Positions 59,713-64,000 of a stretch of 64,000 bases of DNA are shown in pieces (position 1 is the first letter of the stretch; each line of letters starts with the position of its first letter). The notes beneath the pieces were generated by a model. It had not been told where the DNA came from, made no database searches, and saw nothing but the letters and a program-made list of their open reading frames with translations. Location of the stretch: positions 186,001 through 250,000 of the forward strand of contig NZ_JBAWSY010000001.1 of assembly GCF_037104765.1 (NCBI RefSeq), read 5' to 3'. The position numbers and the translations under genes were made by a program. Origin of the DNA: Psychrobacillus mangrovi (GTDB lineage Bacteria; Bacillota; Bacilli; Bacillales_A; Planococcaceae).

Positions 59713-60534
59713 TTAAATACTTTCCAGGAGAGCTCCAATTGCCCCACTATACCCATGTTTTTCTAAGAAAAATGGCTTTTTCTCTTTTAATATAGTATAG
59801 CTTTCCATAATATTCTTTAGCAAATCGTTATTTTCTAATGTTGAACCAATATAAATAATGTTTTCAACATGATGAGCATCTGCTGCTTGGATACATAAGG
59901 ATGCTACTACTTCGCCAATCATCCCTTGTACTCCCGATAAGTGATCTTCATAGCTTCTATTTAAGGTCTTTTTAAGTGCAACACCACCAAAATTACTGGC
60001 AGTGAGTGCTCCATTAATTGGTAATTTATTGTTTTCGTAAATATCACTTACAAGTATATCAATAGATGATCTATCTCCTAATTTAGATAGCGCTATCATC
60101 TCTTTGTAATCAGTAATCCCAGTTAAAGCTTGTCCCAAGCCTATTAAAGTTCCTCCACCTATTCCAGTACCACCCAGTCGGCTATGTGAATTTTCTTTCA
60201 TAATATGTATAGAGGTTCCAGTTCCTATGTTTGCTATTATAGCTTTCTCACATTCAATATTTTCCTGTTTTAATTGATACATAACTCCAGCCATTGTAGC
60301 ATCAAACTCAACTATATAAGGTATATCCATTGGAGAAAGTAGATATTTCTTTAATTGTTCCGCACGGCCACCGGTAAGACAAATGGAAGCTAACGAATGA
60401 TTAGTCTCAATCCAATACTTTATTGCTTGCATATCTGATGATAGGAAGCTGATTAATTGCAATTCCAAATTTTCATCAAAATAAGCTATTTTCGTTAACG
60501 TTCCACCTGCATCAATACCGATTTTTGTAGCCAT
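59713..60534 (-). CDS. coaW: Type II pantothenate kinase
   Basis: 273 residues of the ASKHA fold: KIGIDAGGTLTKIAYFDE (phosphate 1), CLTGGRAEQLKKYL, NIGTGTSIH (phosphate 2) and GGTGIGGGTLIGLGQALTG. These mark the type II (CoaW) enzymes found in staphylococci and some bacilli, which phosphorylate pantothenate in the first step of CoA synthesis and resist CoA feedback (family knowledge). The B. subtilis enzymes are types I and III, so type II is a lineage hint. RBS AAAGGGGAAT. Confidence 0.93.
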   Translation of the reverse strand: MATKIGIDAGGTLTKIAYFDENLELQLISFLSSDMQAIKYWIETNHSLASICLTGGRAEQLKKYLLSPMDIPYIVEFDATMAGVMYQLKQENIECEKAIIANIGTGTSIHIMKENSHSRLGGTGIGGGTLIGLGQALTGITDYKEMIALSKLGDRSSIDILVSDIYENNKLPINGALTASNFGGVALKKTLNRSYEDHLSGVQGMIGEVVASLCIQAADAHHVENIIYIGSTLENNDLLKNIMESYTILKEKKPFFLEKHGYSGAIGALLESI

Positions 60535-60549
60535 TAAATAATTCCCCTT

Positions 60550-60858
60550 TTATTTAATCCAAGATCCTACTATAGGATAATTAAATGTACTTCCATTAAC
60601 TGCTTTTACAATTCCGATAATTGGTACAACAAATGCCATTATACCAAAAATTATTAACATTGGTATACCGATTAAAAAAATAATTAGTAAAGCAGAAATA
60701 AAAATTAAAGCACCGATTACTAATTGAAATAATATAGCTTGAATAGATAACTTTTTGATTTCTTCATCATCAATTACTAAATATAATATAAATGGTACTA
60801 AAAAAGGTGCAAACCAAGTACTAGCATGTAGTAATACTTTTAAACCTGTGTTTTCCAT
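60550..60858 (-). CDS. DUF4870 membrane protein
   Basis: 102 residues from the ATG at 60858, ten bases after AAAGGAG; an ATG at 60867 is too close to the RBS. HASTWFAPFLVPFILYLVID starts the domain. Three to four helices follow, with IKKLSIQAILFQLVIGAL and a C-terminal FNYPIVGSWIK, the usual DUF4870 layout (YsqA-like). Function unknown. Directly upstream of coaW on the same strand. Confidence 0.82.
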   Translation of the reverse strand: MENTGLKVLLHASTWFAPFLVPFILYLVIDDEEIKKLSIQAILFQLVIGALIFISALLIIFLIGIPMLIIFGIMAFVVPIIGIVKAVNGSTFNYPIVGSWIK

Positions 60859-60918
60859 AAGAATCATACTCCTTTCGTTGAGTGTATAGTATATATACGT
60901 AGCAAATAATTATTCGTT

Positions 60919-62448
60919 TCATTTTTCTCTTACAATATTATTCTCATAGACTGTATTACCTGCGACGATCGTTTCTAATACTTCTGCTTTTAGAAAAGTT
61001 GAGTTATTTAGCTCCATATTTACTATAGTAAAGTCTGCATCATAACCAGGTAATATTTTGCCACGCTCGTTTTCTTTGCCAATCGCTTTTGCACTTCCGG
61101 TTGTAAATAAAGAAATAGCTTCATATGCAGAAAGTGATTGCTCAGGCAGATAGGAATTATTCACTGCAGCATCCATTCCTAAAAGAGGATCCGCCACTTC
61201 TATAGGGGAATCTGATCCACCGGAACATTCAAACCCTCGATCAATCAATGATTTCCAAGCATACGCCCATTTTAAACGATTATTTCCGAGTCTATCGATA
61301 ACCCACGGAAAATCGGATGGTACAAAAATTGGTTGGAGATCAAGAACTAGCGGTAATTTAATCATTCTTTCGACCAAGTCTTTGCGTAAAACATTCACGT
61401 GAATCAGTCTATCCTTCTTTCCTTCAGGAGCAGGAAATTTTTCTATTAAGCCGACGATTATTTCTGTTGCCATATCTCCTATAACATGAACAGCTATCGC
61501 TTCGTTATATTTTCTAGCCAATTGTACCAATTGTTCAAGTTTATTCGGGTCATGGACGGCTACTCCTCTATTTCCTGGTTCATCGGAATAATCTTCTGAC
61601 AATAGTGCAGTATGCCCTCCTAATGAGCCATCAACAAATATTTTCATAGCACCAAATTCTATAAATCCTGTAGGTACTTCCCCTTGCATTTTCTCAAAAG
61701 CATCGTGATGTCTTAATAGGTGTACTCTAAAATTTTTATCAATCGCTTCTCGATAGGCTTGTAAAGGAACTGTATAAGGTCCATAATAAGCCATTTCCTC
61801 TGTATGTACTCCCGTTAAACCCTTTGCTTGTAAATCACTGACACTGTTTTTAATTACATCTACTAAATACTCTGTTGTTTTTGGAGGTATTTTGGAAGTA
61901 ATCAATTGTTGTGCTTCATCAAAAAATAAGCCATTTAAATTACCATCGGAATCCTTTCCAATAATACCGCCTGTTGGATTTGCAGTATCTTTCGTTATAC
62001 CAGCTAGCTCCAATGCTTTCGTATTCGCTACTAGCACATGTCTGCATACTCGTTTTAAAACAATTGGTGTTTCTTTAATATGATCCAAATCTGAACAATT
62101 AATCGGTCTTCCTTCTATTAACCTATTATCATTCCATCCTTCGGCAACGTACCATTCGTTTTGACTAACACGTTGAGTCACCTCTTTTACAATCTCATTA
62201 ATAGAAGTAAAATTTGACAGGTCGAGATAAGCTAATTTTTCACCATGCATAACTAAATGTATATGGCTATCAACAAAACCTGGATACATAGTAGCTCCAT
62301 TTAAAGAATTTACCTTATTTGCAAGTGGAAACAACGATTCTTTTGAGCCTGTTTGAATTATTTTTCCATCTTCCACTAACACAGCTTCTATTTTTTCGTT
62401 TTCAGCATGCATTGTGTAAATTTCTCCATCAGTCCATAAAACTTTCAT
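60919..62448 (-). CDS. YtcJ-like amidohydrolase (amidohydrolase_3)
   Basis: 509 residues. MYPGFVDSHIHLVMHGEKLA has the HxH metal site; the metal-binding Glu/Lys region is GLFFDEAQQL to GVHTEEMAYYGP, then MKIFVDGSLGGHTALL, IAVHVIGDMATE, HVNVLRKD and CSGGSDSPIEVADPLLGMDAAV, ending ADFTIVNMELN. This is the YtcJ/NfdA group, which hydrolyses N-substituted amides, formamides or hydantoin-like compounds. The substrate is unknown. Start and DUF1836 stop overlap (TAATG), so it is coupled to that gene. Confidence 0.88.
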   Translation of the reverse strand: MKVLWTDGEIYTMHAENEKIEAVLVEDGKIIQTGSKESLFPLANKVNSLNGATMYPGFVDSHIHLVMHGEKLAYLDLSNFTSINEIVKEVTQRVSQNEWYVAEGWNDNRLIEGRPINCSDLDHIKETPIVLKRVCRHVLVANTKALELAGITKDTANPTGGIIGKDSDGNLNGLFFDEAQQLITSKIPPKTTEYLVDVIKNSVSDLQAKGLTGVHTEEMAYYGPYTVPLQAYREAIDKNFRVHLLRHHDAFEKMQGEVPTGFIEFGAMKIFVDGSLGGHTALLSEDYSDEPGNRGVAVHDPNKLEQLVQLARKYNEAIAVHVIGDMATEIIVGLIEKFPAPEGKKDRLIHVNVLRKDLVERMIKLPLVLDLQPIFVPSDFPWVIDRLGNNRLKWAYAWKSLIDRGFECSGGSDSPIEVADPLLGMDAAVNNSYLPEQSLSAYEAISLFTTGSAKAIGKENERGKILPGYDADFTIVNMELNNSTFLKAEVLETIVAGNTVYENNIVREK

Positions 62449-63020
62449 TACTTATCACCCTTTTTCTTGTTATTTTCTAATAAGTCATCTACTAATATTT
62501 CAGCAGCTTTCCGAAATGCATTACTCATATTAGATAAGGCTGAAATAAATAATATTTGCTTTAATTGGTCATCATTCTCTAGCATTTCTATTTCATGTTC
62601 TTGAATCTTGATTTGGTCTGTTATGTTATTAATATTCTTTTGCTGCAATTCGATTAATGTGGAATAGAAGCTTTCAAGATCAAAGTTTTCTTTTTCTATT
62701 CTCTCATTCACAGGTGCTAGTATAGCTTTAATATCATTAATTGAAAGTGCTCCTTTAAGTTGGTAGATCATGCTTATTAACATGATGTGCTCTTTCGAAT
62801 ACTTTTTATTTTTAATAGGAATAAATAGCTTACCTTTTGCATAGTTGTTTATCATTGTTTTTGTTAAAACTTTCTCTTCTTCATTTCTAAGAGACTTCAT
62901 AAACTTAGAGTCAAATAACTGTATGACTTGATCCATATACAAATCAATATCGGGTATTTCCTCTTGCCGTATATTTGATTCGATCGCAAGTTTTTTTAGT
63001 ATTTCATCTGAATTAATCAC
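62448..63020 (-). CDS. DUF1836-family putative DNA-binding protein
   Basis: 190 residues from a GTG with GGAGGAA five bases upstream. It carries TKTMINNYAKGKLFIPIKNKKYSKEH in outline, then ISMIYQLKGALSINDIKAIL, the MerR-like winged helix shared by DUF1836 proteins, and a long helical C-terminus (KNNITDQIKIQEHEIEMLEN-like). It may regulate its own operon with the amidohydrolase (inference). Function is not established. Confidence 0.82.
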   Translation of the reverse strand: MINSDEILKKLAIESNIRQEEIPDIDLYMDQVIQLFDSKFMKSLRNEEEKVLTKTMINNYAKGKLFIPIKNKKYSKEHIMLISMIYQLKGALSINDIKAILAPVNERIEKENFDLESFYSTLIELQQKNINNITDQIKIQEHEIEMLENDDQLKQILFISALSNMSNAFRKAAEILVDDLLENNKKKGDK

Positions 63021-63081
63021 ATAAGTTCCTCCGATAAAGTTATTTCATCTATCGTATCGTAAAATATCTATTCAGTAAACA

Positions 63082-63110
63082 TTGACTATCAAACGTTCTG
63101 GTTATATTAT
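63082..63110 (+). promoter_or_regulatory. Promoter of the hemolysin III family gene
   Basis: TTGACT (63082-63087), 17 bases, TATTAT (63105-63110), then an AGGAGGAATT RBS before the ATG. Confidence 0.6.
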
Positions 63111-63155
63111 AGTAAGTAGTTATAGAAACTACATAATGAAGTAGGAGGAATTAGT

Positions 63156-63803
63156 ATGAATCAATATATTAGAGAACCATTTAACGGATTATCACATTTA
63201 TTAGGAGCGTTACTTTCATTATTAGGTCTTTCTGCAATGATTGTTAAAGTATCAATAAAGGATGCTTCCTCTTTATCTATTACAGCGATAATTATCTTTG
63301 GAATCAGCATGATTTTACTTTATTCTTCCTCGGCAACCTATCATATGGTAATAGCAAAGGATAGTATCATACAGTTTTTAAGACGTTTAGATCATTCCAT
63401 GATCTATTTATTAATTGCTGGAACTTATGCCCCCTTTTGTTTAATTACTTTAAAAGGTACAATTGGTTATTTACTTTTTACAGTTATTTCGATTATTGCT
63501 ATTTGCGGTGTCTTATTTAAAATGATTTGGTTTAAATGCCCTAGATGGATATCAACAGCTCTATATATTGGAATGGGATGGATTATTGTGTTTCTAGCAG
63601 TACCACTTACAGAAAAAATCGGTACCCAGGGAATCTTCTATTTAGTTCTTGGTGGTGTTTTATATACAATCGGCGGAATAATTTATGGTTTAAAACCTAA
63701 GATTGCCTTTATTAGTAAACTTGGTTTTCATGAGATTTTTCATATATTTATTTTACTTGGTACGCTTTGTCACTTCATCTGTGTTTTCTTATTTGTTATA
63801 TAA
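63156..63803 (+). CDS. trhA: Hemolysin III / TrhA-family membrane protein
   Basis: 215 residues with seven predicted helices. PAQR-family marks are EPFNGLSHLLGALLSLLGL, LLYSSSATYHMV (Ser and His), LRRLDHSMIYLLIAGTYAPF (Asp/His) and FHEIFHIFILLGTLCHFICV (the two zinc His). The family (YqfA, YplQ/TrhA) is linked to membrane energetics. The old haemolysin label is not a proven function. The B. subtilis yplQ gene lies in the same chromosomal neighbourhood. Confidence 0.92.
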   Translation: MNQYIREPFNGLSHLLGALLSLLGLSAMIVKVSIKDASSLSITAIIIFGISMILLYSSSATYHMVIAKDSIIQFLRRLDHSMIYLLIAGTYAPFCLITLKGTIGYLLFTVISIIAICGVLFKMIWFKCPRWISTALYIGMGWIIVFLAVPLTEKIGTQGIFYLVLGGVLYTIGGIIYGLKPKIAFISKLGFHEIFHIFILLGTLCHFICVFLFVI

Positions 63804-63808
63804 TTTAA

Positions 63809-63834
63809 AACCGCCCTATATAAAAAGGGCGGTT
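63809..63834. terminator. Terminator between trhA and the last gene
   Basis: AACCGCCCT / AGGGCGGTT, 9-bp GC-rich stem. It serves trhA on the plus strand and the partial gene on the minus strand. Confidence 0.8.
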
Positions 63835-63837
63835 GCA

Positions 63838-64000
63838 TTATTTTAATAATTGCTGAAACTCATCATTAGGTGACTCTATACGCATTTGTTCTAATTGGAG
63901 CCTCATTTTTTCTGTTTCGATAACAAAATTTTCATATTTTAACTTCTCTAATTCAAGCTCGTCTTTTACTCTAGCACCTTTTATTTGTTCTTTGTTTTCA
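63838..64000 (-). CDS. C-terminal end of a coiled-coil protein (5' end outside window)
   Basis: The frame is open from the window edge to the TAA at 63838-63840. The 54 residues are highly charged with heptad-like spacing (VKDELELEKLKYENFVIETE, KMRLQLEQMRIESPNDEF, QQLLK). No family can be assigned from the fragment. The terminator hairpin follows four bases after the stop. Confidence 0.7.
   Translation of the reverse strand, partial: ENKEQIKGARVKDELELEKLKYENFVIETEKMRLQLEQMRIESPNDEFQQLLK

Noticed and set aside
1..64000. Search for defence systems, prophage, CRISPR, secondary-metabolite clusters, rRNA and tRNA
   Set aside because: No direct-repeat spacer array, phage structural gene, restriction or toxin-antitoxin pair, or RNA gene was recognised on either strand.

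Overview
The window is AT-rich Firmicute DNA. Ribosome binding sites are strong (GGAGG type), start codons are mixed ATG/GTG/TTG, and many genes end at intrinsic hairpin-plus-T terminators. Much of the gene order matches the ypm/ypj/yph/ypg/ype neighbourhood of the Bacillus subtilis chromosome: msrA-msrB-ypmS-ypmR, dfrA-thyA-ypjP, brxA(yphP)-ypiP, cvfC(ypgR)-ypgQ, csp-ypeQ-ypeP, trhA(yplQ). Together with a YjcZ-type small protein and GC-rich intergenic repeats, this suggests an endospore-former of the Bacillaceae/Planococcaceae (Psychrobacillus, Lysinibacillus or Sporosarcina-like). The genus is inference. No rRNA, tRNA, CRISPR array or intact insertion sequence was seen.

Layout: 0-5 kb holds the 3' end of a MATE exporter, a 3' fragment of a butanediol-dehydrogenase-like gene, two paralogous secreted CAP-domain proteins and a COG0523 GTPase. 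5-10 kb holds a CtpA/B-type protease, deoD, a yozE-like gene and a chemoreceptor. 10-11 kb is a cluster of GC-rich repeats plus an IS1595 remnant. 11-27.7 kb is mostly conserved backbone: methionine sulfoxide reductases, thymidylate synthase and DHFR, bacilliredoxin, carboxylesterase, LysR regulator, ABC-F ATPase and HD hydrolase, with a second repeat site near 22 kb.

From about 27.7 to 54 kb the backbone is interrupted by a purine (allantoin) catabolic island. The main unit, all on the minus strand, reads allC, allE, allD, allD, fdrA(allF), ylbE(allG), ylbF(allH), carbamate kinase. Further genes are two allantoinases, two NCS1 permeases, one NCS2 permease, two PucR-family regulators, a RidA protein and a 2-hydroxyacid dehydrogenase. 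Read together they predict: allantoin uptake, then allantoate, ureidoglycine, ureidoglycolate and oxalurate, then oxamate plus carbamoyl phosphate, then ATP, ammonia and CO2. Uricase, xanthine dehydrogenase and ureidoglycolate lyase are not in the window. The island carries many gene remnants: an M20 amidohydrolase, an IS1595 transposase, an alpha/beta-hydrolase tail, an allantoinase tail and an NCS2 permease. This points to repeated gain and loss.

From 54 kb to the end: an alpha/beta hydrolase, a YjcZ-type peptide, a formate-tetrahydrofolate ligase gene broken by two frameshifts, two cold-shock genes, ypeQ and ypeP homologues, an SRPBCC protein, type II pantothenate kinase, an amidohydrolase, a DUF1836 protein, a hemolysin III family protein and the 3' end of a coiled-coil protein.
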